64,000 bases of DNA from Hemileia vastatrix (GCA_030280995.1 JASXTE010000002.1:28131183-28195182), one strand, 5' to 3'; counted from the first letter of the stretch, positions 8,694 through 21,300 are shown. A program made the numbers and translations. Notes: generated by a model from the letters alone, not told the origin.

Positions 8694-9153
8694 TTGGCCG
8701 CATCTGACAGTCTTTGCACTGTGTGGGGAGAATAGAGTCTTTTGTCCAGGTTCTTTCCTTTTCTTTTCTGTTATCTTTTCTCTAATTCTTTTAGTCCTAA
8801 CCACAGCAGCTCACACTTGTGTCCCTTATAGTTTTAGCACACGCTTTGTTGTAGTTACTTGTTGTTGTAAGGTGCACAGTTGCTGATTGACCTGTGTTTA
8901 GGTATGTTTGTTTTTGCAATGATATCCAAATCTTTTTCCTTCTCTTTTTCTCTATTCTCTTTATCCCTTCCACTGCTTCTTCCTGTCCACTGCTTTCCCT
9001 TTTGGCCGCATCTGACAGTCTTTGCACTGTGTGGGGAGAATAGAGTCTTTTGTCCAGTTTTAGCACACGCTTTGTTGTAGTTACTTGTTGTTGTAAGGTG
9101 CACAGTTGCTGATTGACCTGTGTTTAGCTTTCCTTTGTGCTAAAACTTCTACA
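8694..9153 (+). repeat. 5' LTR, right part (LTR bases 457-916)
   Basis: Begins TTGGC, which should be the target duplication of the element ending at 8693. It contains the spacer, Q, link, P, Q and tail, and ends CTTCTACA before the primer site at 9154. Confidence 0.92.
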
Positions 9154-9311
9154 GGTTATGGGCCCAGTTGCCTAAAGCACCTCTCTCAAGAATACTTACA
9201 ACAAAACCGCTTACTGGACAATAAAACAGCCTTTTCTCTCAGATTTTGGATCACCCTCTTCACATCTCATCTTCTTTCTCTCCAAATCTTTGCTGTTGAC
9301 TCGACCAAATC

Positions 9312-12300
9312 ATGGCCTCCAATCAGGATTCAAGTAAGGTTATGGTCACCCCTCTCACTGACGAATCCTATGACACCTGGGAACACATTATGCATCTTCA
9401 CTTTGAAGTTCTGGATCTTTTTGGCATTGTTTCTGGACAAGTCCCTGCCCCTGTTCCTCACAATGATGGTTCACCTTCAGACGCTGAAATCAAAGCTCAA
9501 CTTGCTTTATGGATCAAAAATGACACCAGGTGCAGGTATGAAATCATCACCAGATTGGATGATGTTAACAAGAAGCTGGTCAACACTTGCCACACCTCTG
9601 CTCAAATGTGGTCTGTTCTTGCAAGAAGACACGCCAGCAATAAAGTTGGATCACGGATTTCTCACTTTCTCTCTATGGTTACTCTTTCTCTTTCTGAAGG
9701 AGGAGACCCCAAAACTCATGTTGATGCATTCAAAGGCATTAACTTCCATATGATCCGTTCTGGGCTCATCATTCCCCAGGAAATTCTTATTTATCTCTTT
9801 TTTGCCACTCTTCCACCCTCCTTCAAACATTGGCGTGGTTTGCTCACCAGAGACAGACAGGAAATTGATCACCTGCATCTGGATGATGTTTTATCTTCTT
9901 TCCTGCATTACGCTGCTGATGACAAAGTTGTTGATGAATTTCACAATGCTATGTCAAATGTCAATGCTCACTCTGCCTCAGCTAAATCATCAAAATCATC
10001 CAAATCCAAGGCACGCAGCAAACTCTCATGTTCTGTTCATGGTCAAAATGTTGGACATGATGACAATCATTGCTTTGTTCAACATACTGAACTCCGTCCC
10101 AAGAAGAACCAAGCCAACTCAGCTGCCCCATCAAAGGACAATTCCAACAAAGCAACTCCTGTTCCCCCTCCTCAGGAAGAACAACCTGATGCCACGGCCA
10201 ATTGTGCTTTTGTCTTCCCTTCTGATGAAGAATTTCTTTTTACAGCTGTTGCTTGTTTGTCTGAAAAATCAAATTCTGACTGCATTATCAACGCTTCTGC
10301 TTCCATGGCTTCTCATTCCTCAAACCTTTCTCCAATTATTGATTCTGGGGCCAGATGTCATATGTTTAACAACAGAGACAGTTTTATCAGTTTTCAACCT
10401 GTCAACATTCGAATTCAACTTGCTGGTATTGGGAAATCAATCTATGCAACTGGAAAAGGAACTGTTGCTGCTTCTGGAGGAATGGAAGGAAAAGTTTTCT
10501 TTTCTGATGCTCTTTATGTCCCTGATCTTGGAAGGAATCTCATCTCCCTGGGACGTCTTTGGAGAACTGGTTGTCTTCTCATCCCTGCACCAGTTAATCC
10601 TACATCAAACTTCATTATTTCACGTAATGGAAAGAATTATATGGGAGGAGTCATCTCCAATTCATTATTTGAAGTTTCTGTGGTTCCACAAGGCATGTCT
10701 CCCCCTAATTCCTCAGCTCTCTATGCAAAAGCTTCAAGTCAGTCTCTAACTCTCTGGCACAACAGATTAGGACATCCCTACGCCCCATATATTCAAAAAC
10801 TTTTTAATGGAATGGCATCTGATGTATCTAGTTCTAGTTTGTCTGACTCTGAAATGCATTTTTGTGAACCGTGTGTGTTGGGTAAACAAACCCATGCTTC
10901 CTTTCCTGGCCAGTTGCCTGTTGCCAAAAATCCTCTTGAAGTTGTCCACACAGATTTATCTGGGAAAATTCAGCCTCCTTCTTTTGATGGGTCTCAGTAT
11001 TACCTTAAGTTCACGGATCAGGCCACTTCATACCGTCATGTTTACCTTCTTTCCTCAAAAGCCCAAGTATTCAAATATTTCTTGGAATACAAGGCATCTG
11101 TAGAGTTGCAATCTGGCTTCAAAATCAAAAAGCTTGTTTGTGACGGTGGTGGTGAGTATATCAACTCTAGTCTGGTCAACTTTCTTAAACAACATGGCAT
11201 TGCTCTTCAAGTTACGGCTCCTTACACTCCCCAACAAAATCCAATTTCTGAGAGAGGAAACCGTATTACCACTGAAAAATCCAAAACCATGATGTTTCAT
11301 TCTAATGCACCAATTCACCTATGGTCTGAAGCAGTTAAAACAGCAGTATATCTTGAAAACAGATTACCAACCAAAGCTCTTCAAAACAAATCAACTCCTT
11401 TTGAAGCCTGGAATAAATCCAAACCCAGAGTTTCACACCTCAGAGTTTTTGGTTGTGCTTGCTATGCTTTTCTTGATAAACATCAACGTCCTGGAAAGTT
11501 TTCAGCTAACGCCAGAAAGTGTGTCATGCTTGGATATGAAGTTGGAACAACAAATTATCGTGTTTGGGACCTTGAGCTTAAAAAGATTGTTATTGCCAAA
11601 TCTGTGGCCTTCAATGAAAATTTCTTCCCCTTCCTTGACTCCAGATTTAAGCGCCCTCAATGGTCACAACTGATGAAGCAAATTCCAGATCAAATTCATG
11701 ACAGTCAACCACTTCCAACACCTGGCCTTTCCTTTTCTCCAGCTCAATCTCCTTCTGAGTCTCCAACTCCTGATCCATCCTCAGGAAACATTTCTGATTC
11801 ACATTCTGAAGATAATTCTCCTTCTTCTTCTTCTTCCTCTGATTTTCACATGTCAGGCACACCTTCCAATTCAACTCCTTGTCCTTCACCTGGTCATTTA
11901 ACAAGATTACCTCATTCCAATGTCCCAGATGAAGAAGGTTCCAGTCAATCTGATCCATCATATTCATCAATTGAGCCAGACAATCCAGCAGATCCTGATT
12001 ATGTTCCCTCATCACAATCCCCCAGTTATTCTGACATCTCTTCAGCTGAAACATCAACTCCTGAACATTTACGTCAGATTTATTATGATCATTATCAACA
12101 TGATTCCTACTCTGATTCTCCTGATCCTCTTGGGTTATATGCAGCAAATGCCTTTGCTTTCTCTCTAGAAGCTCCCTTGCTAGCTCATGAAATTCCTGAA
12201 CCCCAGTGTTATAAGCAAGCAATCTATTCCAAATATTCAGCAGAATGGGCAGAGGCTGTGAAACATGAACATCAAGCACTTCAGCGTTGTAACACTTGGA

Positions 12301-13754
12301 AAATTGTCCCCAGGCCTGAAAAAGCTAATGTAATTGGCTGCAGGTGGGTTTTCAGGGTTAAACCCAATGCTGATGGTGGTGTTTCCAAGTTCAAAGCCCG
12401 TTGTGTAGCAAAAGGATATTCTCAAATCCTAGGAATAGATTTTCATGAAACTTTTGCACCCACTGGACGGATCACTTCTCTCAGGACCATTCTTTCTTTA
12501 GCAGCTTATTTTGACTGGGATGTTCATCAAATGGATGTAGTGGCAGCTTTTCTCCAGGGAAACTTAAATGAAACTGTTTATATGGAACAGCCTGAAGGAA
12601 CACTAACTGCTGGAAATGAAGGTAAAGTTTGCCAATTGTTGCGCCCTCTTTATGGCATCAAACAAGCTCCCTTTTGCTGGAATTCACGTATAAATGACTA
12701 CTTGTGCAAGCTCAACTTCTCCCCCCTTAAGTGTGATCAGTGTGTGTATGTTTGGAGAAACAAATCACAAATCTGTATCATTTATCTTCATGTTGATGAT
12801 ATGGTCATTACTGGTAATCATTTTCTTTGGTTCAAAGACAAAATCAAAACTGAATTTGAGATGGATGATCTTGGTCCTGCCACTTGGATTTTGGGAATGC
12901 GTCTCACCAGGAACAGAACAGCACGTACTCTTTCTTTATCACAGGATTCTTATGCTGAAAAAGTTTTGTCCAACTGGAATATGGCCAACTGCAATCCCTG
13001 TCTTACTCCCTTATCCCCAAATGATTATCCTGTCAAAGCAACCAGTGAAGAAATTGCTGAATTCAATGCTCTAAAAATCAATTACCGCTCTGCTATTGGT
13101 GCACTCAACTATTTGTCAGTTGCAACAAGACCTGCTCTCTCTTTTGCAGCTGGTGCATTATCTCAACATCTCATTGAACCAGGCATCAAACACTGGCTTG
13201 CTGTCAAACACACTTTCAGATATCTGCGTGCCACTTCATCATCATCTCTCACTTTTGGAGGAAAATGCCCAATTCCAAATCATCCATCACTCTGTCCTCT
13301 TATTTACTCTGACACTGATTATGCTGGGGATCCTGATACCAGGCGCTCAACTGGAGGGTATGTTGCCATACTCAATGGAGGAGCTATTTCCTGGAGTTCT
13401 AAAAAGCAGCAAGTTGTCACTATCTCTAGTACTGAGGCTGAGTTCAGAGGCATTGTGGATGCTGGATGTGAAGCAATTTGGCTGACTAAATTACTTACTT
13501 CCTTCAATATTCCTAAATCACCTTCACCTTTAATCCTTGCTGACAATGCCAGTTCCATTTCACAATGCAAGGATTCACTCAGATACCGTCAAAGATCAAA
13601 ACATGTGGACACTCAACTTTGTTGGATTACTGAAAGCATCAACAAAAATCATTTTCAGCTTCAACACATTTCAACTGAACACATGGTAGCTGATCTTTTA
13701 CAAAATCTTTGGGAAAAGTCAAGCTGTCTTATCTCCTCAAACTCATGGGTCTGA
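9312..13754 (+). CDS. copia gag-pol, 1,480 aa, C-terminus frameshifted
   Basis: Collinear with the 1,494-residue product through protease, integrase, RT and most of RNase H. Near 13695 one base is missing, so after EHMVADLL the frame reads QNLWEKSS and stops at 13754. The last 31 normal residues are replaced by 17 others. The catalytic residues of integrase, RT and RNase H remain. Two other changes look harmful. Ser348, four residues after the protease Asp344, is Arg (DSGARC). Asp1275 of the conserved TRPD motif is Ala, and Val1280 nearby is Ala. The copy is probably inactive. Confidence 0.92.
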   Translation: MASNQDSSKVMVTPLTDESYDTWEHIMHLHFEVLDLFGIVSGQVPAPVPHNDGSPSDAEIKAQLALWIKNDTRCRYEIITRLDDVNKKLVNTCHTSAQMWSVLARRHASNKVGSRISHFLSMVTLSLSEGGDPKTHVDAFKGINFHMIRSGLIIPQEILIYLFFATLPPSFKHWRGLLTRDRQEIDHLHLDDVLSSFLHYAADDKVVDEFHNAMSNVNAHSASAKSSKSSKSKARSKLSCSVHGQNVGHDDNHCFVQHTELRPKKNQANSAAPSKDNSNKATPVPPPQEEQPDATANCAFVFPSDEEFLFTAVACLSEKSNSDCIINASASMASHSSNLSPIIDSGARCHMFNNRDSFISFQPVNIRIQLAGIGKSIYATGKGTVAASGGMEGKVFFSDALYVPDLGRNLISLGRLWRTGCLLIPAPVNPTSNFIISRNGKNYMGGVISNSLFEVSVVPQGMSPPNSSALYAKASSQSLTLWHNRLGHPYAPYIQKLFNGMASDVSSSSLSDSEMHFCEPCVLGKQTHASFPGQLPVAKNPLEVVHTDLSGKIQPPSFDGSQYYLKFTDQATSYRHVYLLSSKAQVFKYFLEYKASVELQSGFKIKKLVCDGGGEYINSSLVNFLKQHGIALQVTAPYTPQQNPISERGNRITTEKSKTMMFHSNAPIHLWSEAVKTAVYLENRLPTKALQNKSTPFEAWNKSKPRVSHLRVFGCACYAFLDKHQRPGKFSANARKCVMLGYEVGTTNYRVWDLELKKIVIAKSVAFNENFFPFLDSRFKRPQWSQLMKQIPDQIHDSQPLPTPGLSFSPAQSPSESPTPDPSSGNISDSHSEDNSPSSSSSSDFHMSGTPSNSTPCPSPGHLTRLPHSNVPDEEGSSQSDPSYSSIEPDNPADPDYVPSSQSPSYSDISSAETSTPEHLRQIYYDHYQHDSYSDSPDPLGLYAANAFAFSLEAPLLAHEIPEPQCYKQAIYSKYSAEWAEAVKHEHQALQRCNTWKIVPRPEKANVIGCRWVFRVKPNADGGVSKFKARCVAKGYSQILGIDFHETFAPTGRITSLRTILSLAAYFDWDVHQMDVVAAFLQGNLNETVYMEQPEGTLTAGNEGKVCQLLRPLYGIKQAPFCWNSRINDYLCKLNFSPLKCDQCVYVWRNKSQICIIYLHVDDMVITGNHFLWFKDKIKTEFEMDDLGPATWILGMRLTRNRTARTLSLSQDSYAEKVLSNWNMANCNPCLTPLSPNDYPVKATSEEIAEFNALKINYRSAIGALNYLSVATRPALSFAAGALSQHLIEPGIKHWLAVKHTFRYLRATSSSSLTFGGKCPIPNHPSLCPLIYSDTDYAGDPDTRRSTGGYVAILNGGAISWSSKKQQVVTISSTEAEFRGIVDAGCEAIWLTKLLTSFNIPKSPSPLILADNASSISQCKDSLRYRQRSKHVDTQLCWITESINKNHFQLQHISTEHMVADLLQNLWEKSSCLISSNSWV

Positions 13755-13767
13755 TATTAAGGGGGGG

Positions 13768-14457
13768 TGTTGAAATTTCTGCCTCTAATACCTGACCCAT
13801 TCCTTACTCCAGCTTCTTACCATCGTCTCAAGTCGTTCTCCTTGCTCATATCCTCTTTTCCTGACCTTTTCCGCCGAGGAACTTCAAAGATACGAGCTCC
13901 AGCATCAAGAACAACATTTCTTTCCCACCCGGAGTCAATGTATTGATTCTGGACCTCGAGGACGTGTTTCTTTACCTGGAGTGTGAATCTTTTCCCCGGC
14001 TGGGAACTTTTTCCTTGGATGTGAACCTGTCTCTTTTTCTGTATTGTAGTTTAATAGTTTTGTCGACGTCGTGTTAGTTTCTATTGTTTTGGATGGTGGA
14101 CTTTGTCATATAATGAGCCCTCTCTTTGCCATTTCCGTTTTCCCCATCCAAATCTTTTTCTTTCTCTTTTTCTCTATTCTCTTTATCCCTTCCACTGCTT
14201 CTTCCTGTCCACTGCTTTCCCTTTTGGCCGCATCTGACAGTCTTTGCACTGTGTGGGGAGAATAGAGTCTTTTGTCCAGGTTCTTTCCTTTTCTTTTCTG
14301 TTATCTTTTCTCTAATTCTTTTAGTCCTAACCACAGCAGCTCACACTTGTGTCCCTTATAGTTTTAGCACACGCTTTGTTGTAGTTACTTGTTGTTGTAA
14401 GGTGCACAGTTGCTGATTGACCTGTGTTTAGCTTTCCTTTGTGCTAAAACTTCTTCA
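13768..14457 (+). repeat. 690-bp single-unit 3' LTR variant
   Basis: Complete TG...CA LTR after a polypurine tract. It has one P-spacer-Q unit followed directly by the tail. The 226-bp difference from 916 bp equals link + P + Q exactly. Deletion by pairing of the two Q blocks would produce it. It ends CTTCTTCA. Confidence 0.92.
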
Positions 14458-14479
14458 TTGGCCGCATCTGACAGTCTTT
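14458..14479 (+). repeat. Host LTR fragment, left of the reversed element
   Basis: Twenty-two bases of P block starting TTGGCCGC, ending in TCTTT (14475-14479), the target duplication of the reversed copia element. The same LTR resumes at 27335. Confidence 0.85.
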
Positions 14480-15395
14480 TGTAAAAGTTTTAGCACAGAG
14501 GAAAGCTAAACACAGGTCAATCAGCAACTGTGCACCTTACAACAACAAGTAACTACAACAAAGCGTGTGCTAAAACTGGACAAAAGACTCTATTCTCCCC
14601 ACACAGTGCAAAGACTGTCAGATGCGGCCAAAAGGGAAAGCAGTGGACAGGAAGAAGCAGTGGAAGGGATAAAGAGAATAGAGAGAAAGAGAAAGAAAAA
14701 GATTTGGATTTCATTGCAAAAACAAACATACCTAAACACAGGTCAATCAGCAACTGTGCACCTTACAACAACAAGTAACTACAACAAAGCGTGTGCTAAA
14801 ACTATAAGGGACACAAGTGTGAGCTGCTGTGGTTAGGACTAAAAGAATCAGAGAAAAGATAACAGAAAAGAAAAGGAAAGAACCTGGACAAAAGACTCTA
14901 TTCTCCCCACACAGTGCAAAGACTGTCAGATGCGGCCAAAAGGGAAAGCAGTGGACAGGAAGAAGCAGTGGAAGGGATAAAGAGAATAGAGAGAAAGAGA
15001 AAGAAAAAGATTTGGATGGGGAAAACGGAAATGGCAAAGAGAGGGCTCATTATATGACAAAGTCCACCATCCAAAACAATAGAAACTAACACGACGTCGA
15101 CAAAACTACTAAACTACAATACAGAAAAAGAGACAGGTTCACATCCAAGGAAAAAGTTCCCAGCCGGGGAAAAGATTCACACTCCAGGTAAAGAAACACG
15201 TCCTCGAGGTCCAGAATCAATACATTGACTCCGGGTGGGAAAGAAATGTTGTTCTTGATGCTGGAGCTCGTATCTTTGAAGTTCCTCGGCGGAAAAGGTC
15301 AGGAAAAGAGGATATGAGCAAGGAGAATGACTTGAGACGATGGTAAGAAGCTGGAGTAAGGAATGGGTCAGGTATTAGAGGCAGAAATTTCAACA
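14480..15395 (-). repeat. 3' LTR of reversed copia copy (916 bp)
   Basis: Reads TGTAAAAG at its left edge on the plus strand, so it ends CTTTTACA in the element's sense. The polypurine tract follows at 15396-15404. Confidence 0.94.
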
Positions 15396-17273
15396 CCCCC
15401 CCTTAATACCAGACCCATGAGTTTGAGGAGATAAGACAGCTTGACTTTTCCTAAAGATTTTGTAAGAAGATCAGCCACCATGTGTTCAGTTGAAATGTGT
15501 TGAAGCTGAAAATGATTTTTGTTGATGCTTTCAGTAATCCAACAAAGTTGAGTGTCCACATGTTTTGATCTTTGACGGTATCTGAGTGAATCCTTGCATT
15601 GTGAAATGGAACTGGCATTGTCAGCAAGGATTAAAGGTGAAGGTGACTTAGGAATATTGAAGGAAGTAAGTAATTTAGTCAGCCAGATTGCTTCACATCC
15701 AGCATCCACAATGCCTCTGAACTCAGCTTCAGTACTAGAGATAGTGACGACTTGCTGCTTTTTAGAACTCCAGGAAATAGCTCCTCCATTGAGTATGGCA
15801 ACATACCCTCCAGTTGAGCGCCTGGTATCAGGATCCCCAGCATAATCAGTGTCAGAGTAAATAAGAGGACAGAGTGATGGATGATTTGGAATTGGGCATT
15901 TTCCTCCAAAAGTGAGAGATGATGATGAAGTGGCACGCAGATATCTGAAAGTGTGTTTGACAGCAAGCCAGTGTTTGATACCTGGTTCAATGAGATGTTG
16001 AGATAATGCACCAACTGCAAAAGAGAGATCAGGTCTTGTTGCAACAGACAAATAGTTGAGTGCACCAATAGCAGAGCGGTAATTGATTTTCAGAGCATTG
16101 AATTCAGCAATTTCTTCACTGGTTGCTTTGACAGGATAATCATTTGGGGATAAGGGAGTGAGACAGGGATTACAGTTGGCCATATTCCAGTTGGACAAAA
16201 CTTTTTCAGCATAAGAATCTTGTGATAAAGAAAGAGTACGTGCTGTTCTGTTCCTGGTGAGACGCATTCCCAAAATCCAAGTGGCAGGACCAAGATCATC
16301 CATCTCAAATTCAGTTTTGATTTTGTCTTTGAACCAAAGAAAATGATTACCAGTAATGACCATATCATCAACATGAAGATAAATGATACAGATTTGTGAT
16401 TTGTTTCTCCAAACATACACACACTGATCACACTTAAGGGGGGAGAAGTTGAGCTTGCACAAGTAGTCATTTATACGTGAATTCCAGCAAAAGGGAGCTT
16501 GTTTGATGCCATAAAGAGGACGCAACAATTGGCAAACTTTACCTTCATTTCCAGCAGTTAGTGTTCCTTCAGGTTGTTCCATATAAACAGTTTCATTTAA
16601 GTTTCCCTGGAGAAAAGCTGCCACTACATCCATTTGATGAACATCCCAGTCAAAATAAGCTGCTAAAGAAAGAATGGTCCTGAGAGAAGTGATCCGTCCA
16701 GTGGGTGCAAAAGTTTCATGAAAATCTATTCCTAGGATTTGAGAATATCCTTTTGCTACACAACGGGCTTTGAACTTGGAAACACCACCATCAGCATTAG
16801 GTTTAACCCTGAAAACCCACCTGCAGCCAATTACATTAGCTTTTTCAGGCCTGGGGACAATTTTCCAAGTGTTACAACGCTGAAGTGCTTGATGTTCATG
16901 TTTCACAGCCTCTGCCCATTCTGCTGAATATTTGGAATAGATTGCTTGCTTATAACACTGGGGTTCAGGAATTTCATGAGCTAGCAAGGGAGCTTCTAGA
17001 GAGAAAGCAAAGGCATTTGCTGCATATAACCCAAGAGGGTCAGGAGAATCAGAGTAGGAATCATGTTGATAATGATCATAATAAATCTGACGTAAATGTT
17101 CAGGAGTGGATGTTTCAGCTGAAGAGTTGTCAGAATAACTGGGGGATTGTGATGAGGGAACATAATCAGGATCTGCTGGATTGTCTGGCTCAATTGATGA
17201 ATATGATGGATCAGATTGACTGGAACCTTCTTCATCTGGGACATTGGAATGAGGTAATCTTGTTAAGTGGCCA
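15368..17273 (-). pseudogene. copia pol, 3' portion (RT and RNase H) of the split reversed copy
   Basis: On the minus strand the frame is open from 17273 down to the stop at 15368. It begins in the linker before LPHSNVPDEEG and runs through RT (MDVVAAF, HVDDM) to RNase H and the LTR-encoded VEISASNT. The upstream part of the same gene is at 23721-26255. Forty-four bases plus a 6.4-kb insertion separate them, so no complete polyprotein can be made. Confidence 0.93.
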
Positions 17274-18189
17274 TGTTGAAATTTCTGCCTCTAATACCTG
17301 ACCCATTCCTTACTCCAGCTTCTTACCATCGTCTCAAGTCATTCTCCTTGCTCATATCCTCTTTTCCTGACCTTTTCCGCCGAGGAACTTCAAAGATACG
17401 AGCTCCAGCATCAAGAACAACATTTCTTTCCCACCCGGAGTCAATGTATTGATTCTGGACCTCGAGGACGTGTTTCTTTACCTGGAGTGTGAATCTTTTC
17501 CCCGGCTGGGAACTTTTTCCTTGGATGTGAACCTGTCTCTTTTTCTGTATTGTAGTTTAGTAGTTTTGTCGACGTCGTGTTAGTTTCTATTGTTTTGGAT
17601 GGTGGACTTTGTCATATAATGAGCCCTCTCTTTGCCATTTCCGTTTTCCCCATCCAAATCTTTTTCTTTCTCTTTCTCTCTATTCTCTTTATCCCTTCCA
17701 CTGCTTCTTCCTGTCCACTGCTTTCCCTTTTGGCCGCATCTGACAGTCTTTGCACTGTGTGGGGAGAATAGAGTCTTTTGTCCAGGTTCTTTCCTTTTCT
17801 TTTCTGTTATCTTTTCTCTGATTCTTTTAGTCCTAACCACAGCAGCTCACACTTGTGTCCCTTATAGTTTTAGCACACGCTTTGTTGTAGTTACTTGTTG
17901 TTGTAAGGTGCACAGTTGCTGATTGACCTGTGTTTAGGTATGTTTGTTTTTGCAATGAAATCCAAATCTTTTTCTTTCTCTTTCTCTCTATTCTCTTTAT
18001 CCCTTCCACTGCTTCTTCCTGTCCACTGCTTTCCCTTTTGGCCGCATCTGACAGTCTTTGCACTGTGTGGGGAGAATAGAGTCTTTTGTCCAGTTTTAGC
18101 ACACGCTTTGTTGTAGTTACTTGTTGTTGTAAGGTGCACAGTTGCTGATTGACCTGTGTTTAGCTTTCCTCTGTGCTAAAACTTCTACA
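17274..18189 (+). repeat. 5' LTR (916 bp)
   Basis: Same structure as the LTR at 1665-2580, with two P-Q units and the CTTCTACA end. Confidence 0.95.
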
Positions 18190-18347
18190 GGTTATGGGCC
18201 CAGTTGCCTAAAGCACCTTTCTCAAGAATACTTACAACAAAACCGCTTACTGGACAATAAAACAGCCTTTTCTCTCAGATTTTGGATCATCCTCTTCACA
18301 TCTCATCTTCTTTCTCTCCAAATCTTTGCTGTTGACTCGACCAAATC

Positions 18348-21300
18348 ATGGCCTCCAATCAGGATTCAAGTAAGGTTATGGTCACCCCTCTTACTGACGA
18401 ATCCTATGACACCTGGGAACACATTATGCGTCTTCACTTTGAAGTTCTGGATCTTTTTGGCATTGTTTCTGGACAAGTCCCTGCCCCTGTTCCTCACAAT
18501 GATGGTTCACCTTCAGACGCTGAAATCAAAGCTCAACTTGCTTTATGGATCAAAAATGACACCAGGTGCAGGTATGAAATCATCACCAGATTGGATGATG
18601 TTAACAAGAAGCTGGTCAACACTTGCCACACCTCTGCTCAAATGTGGTCTGTTCTTGCAAGAAGACACGCCAGCAATAAAGTTGGATCACGGATTTCTCA
18701 CTTTCTCTCTATGGTTACTCTTTCTCTTTCTGAAGGAGGAGACCCCAAAACTCATGTTGATGCATTCAAAGGCATTAACTTCCATATGATCCGTTCTGGG
18801 CTCATCATTCCCCAGGAAATTCTTATTTATCTCTTTTTTGCCACTCTTCCACCTTCCTTCAAACATTGGCGTGGTTTGCTCACCAGAGACAGACAGGAAA
18901 TTGATCACCTGCATCTGGATGATGTTTTATCTTCTTTCCTGGATTACGCTGCTGATGACAAAGTTGTTGATGAATTTCACAATGCTATGTCAAATGTCAA
19001 TGCTCACTCTGCCTCAGCCAAATCATCAAAATCATCCAAATCCAAGGCACGCAGCAAACTCTCATGTTCTGTTCATGGTCAAAATGTTGGACATGATGAC
19101 AATCATTGCTTTGTTCAACATCCTGAATTGCGTCCCAAGAAGAACCAAGCCAACTCAGCTGCCCCATCAAAGGACAATTCCAACAAAGCAACTCCTGTTC
19201 CCCCTCCTCAGGAAGAACAACCTGATGTCACGGCCAATTGTGCTTTTGTCTTCCCTTCTGATGAAGAATTTCTTTTTACAGCTGTTGCCTGCTTGTCTGA
19301 AAAATCAAATTCTGACTGCATTATCAACGCTTCTGCTTCCATGGCTTCTCATTCCTCAAACCTTTCTCCAATTATTGATTCTGGGGCCAGCTGTCATATG
19401 TTTAACAACAGAGACAGTTTCATCACCTTTCAACCTGTCAACATTCGAATTCAACTTGCTGGTATTGGGAAATCAATCTATGCAACTGGAAAAGGAACTG
19501 TTGCTGCTTCTGGAGGAATGGAAGGAAAAGTTTTCTTTTCTGATGCTCTTTATGTCCCTGATCTTGGAAGGAATCTCATCTCCCTGGGACGTCTTTGGAG
19601 AACTGGTTGTCTTCTCATCCCTGCACCAGTTAATCCTACATCAAACTTCATTATTTCACGTAATGGAAAGAATTATATGGGAGGAGTCATCTCCAATTCA
19701 TTATTTGAAGTTTCTGTGGTTCCACAAGGCATGTCTCCCCCTAATTCCTCAGCTCTTTATGCAAAAGCTTCAAGTCAGTCTCTAACTCTCTGGCACAACA
19801 GATTAGGACATCCATACGCCCCATATATTCAAAAACTTTTTAATGGAATGGCATCTGATGTATCTAGTTCTAGTTTGTCTGATTCTGAAATGCATTTTTG
19901 TGAACCGTGTGTGTTGGGTAAACAAACCCATGCTTCCTTTCCTGGCCAGTTGCCTGTTGCCAAAAATCCTCTTGAAGTTATCCACACGGATTTATCTGGG
20001 AAAATTCAACCTCCTTCTTTTGATGGTTCTCAGTATTACCTTAAGTTCACTGATCAGGCCACTTCATACCGTCATGTTTACCTTCTTTCCTCAAAAGCCC
20101 AAGTATTCAAATATTTCTTGGAATACAAGGCATCTGTAGAGCTGCAATCTGGCTTCAAAATCAAAAAGCTTGTTTGTGACGGTGGTGGTGAGTATATCAA
20201 CTCTAGTCTGGTCAACTTTCTTAAACAACATGGCATTGCTCTTCAAGTTACGGCTCCTTACACTCCCCAACAAAATCCAATTTCTGAGAGAGGAAACCGT
20301 ATTACCACTGAAAAATCCAAAACCATGATGTTTCATTCTAATGCACCAATTCACCTATGGTCTGAAGCAGTTAAAACAGCAGTATATCTTGAAAACAGAT
20401 TACCAACCAAAGCTCTTCAAAACAAATCAACTCCTTTTGAAGCCTGGAATAAATCCAAACCCAGAGTCTCACACCTCAGAGTTTTTGGTTGTGCTTGCTA
20501 TGCTTTTCTTGATAAACATCAACGTCCTGGAAAGTTTTCAGCTAATGCCAGAAAGTGTGTCATGCTTGGATATGAAGTTGGAACAACAAATTATCGTGTT
20601 TGGGATCTTGAGCTTAAAAAGATTGTTATTGCCAAATCTGTGGCCTTCAATGAAAATTTCTTCCCCTTTCTTGACTCCAGATTTAAGCGCCCTCAATGGT
20701 CACAACTGATGAAGCAAATTCCAGATCAAATTCATGACAGTCAACCACTTCCAACACCTGGACTTTCCTTTTCTCCAGCTCAATCTCCTTCTGAGTCTCC
20801 AACTCATGATCCATCCTCAGGAAACATTTCTGATTCACATTCTGAAGATAATTCTCCTTCTTCTTCTTCTTCCTCTGATTTTCACATGTCCGGCACACCT
20901 TCTAATTCAACTCCTTGTCCTTCACCTGGCCACTTAACAAGATTACCTCATTCCAATGTCCCAGATGAAGAAGGTTCCAGTCAATCTGATCCATCATATT
21001 CATCAATTGAGCCAGACAATCCAGCAGATCCTGATTATGTTCCCTCATCACAATCCCCCAGTTATTCTGACAACTCTTCAGCTGAAACATCCACTCCTGA
21101 ACATTTACGTCAGATTTATTATGATCATTATCAACATGATTCCTACTCTGATTCTCCTGACCCTCTTGGGTTATATGCAGCAAATGCCTTTGCTTTCTCT
21201 CTAGAAGCTCCCTTGCTAGCTCATGAAATTCCTGAACCCCAGTGTTATAAGCAAGCAATCTATTCCAAATATTCAGCAGAATGGGCAGAGGCTGTGAAAC

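Larger units (their letters stand above)
8694..14457 (+). mobile_element. Older Ty1/copia copy with unequal LTRs
   Basis: The 5' LTR keeps only its last 460 bases (8694-9153), because the preceding element inserted within it; the rest is off-window. The internal region is 9154-13767, one base shorter than the reference because of a deletion in pol. The 3' LTR (13768-14457) is only 690 bp, lacks the second P-Q unit, and ends CTTCTTCA while the 5' LTR ends CTTCTACA. The LTRs of one insertion are identical at birth, so this copy is a recombinant. It is followed by the same TTGGCCGCATC sequence that follows the LTR ending at 8693. Confidence 0.88.

Noticed and set aside
11647..12279. 210-codon minus-strand frame over the Ser/Pro linker
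   Set aside because: Antisense of low-complexity Ser/Pro codons; no motif and not independent of the pol frame.
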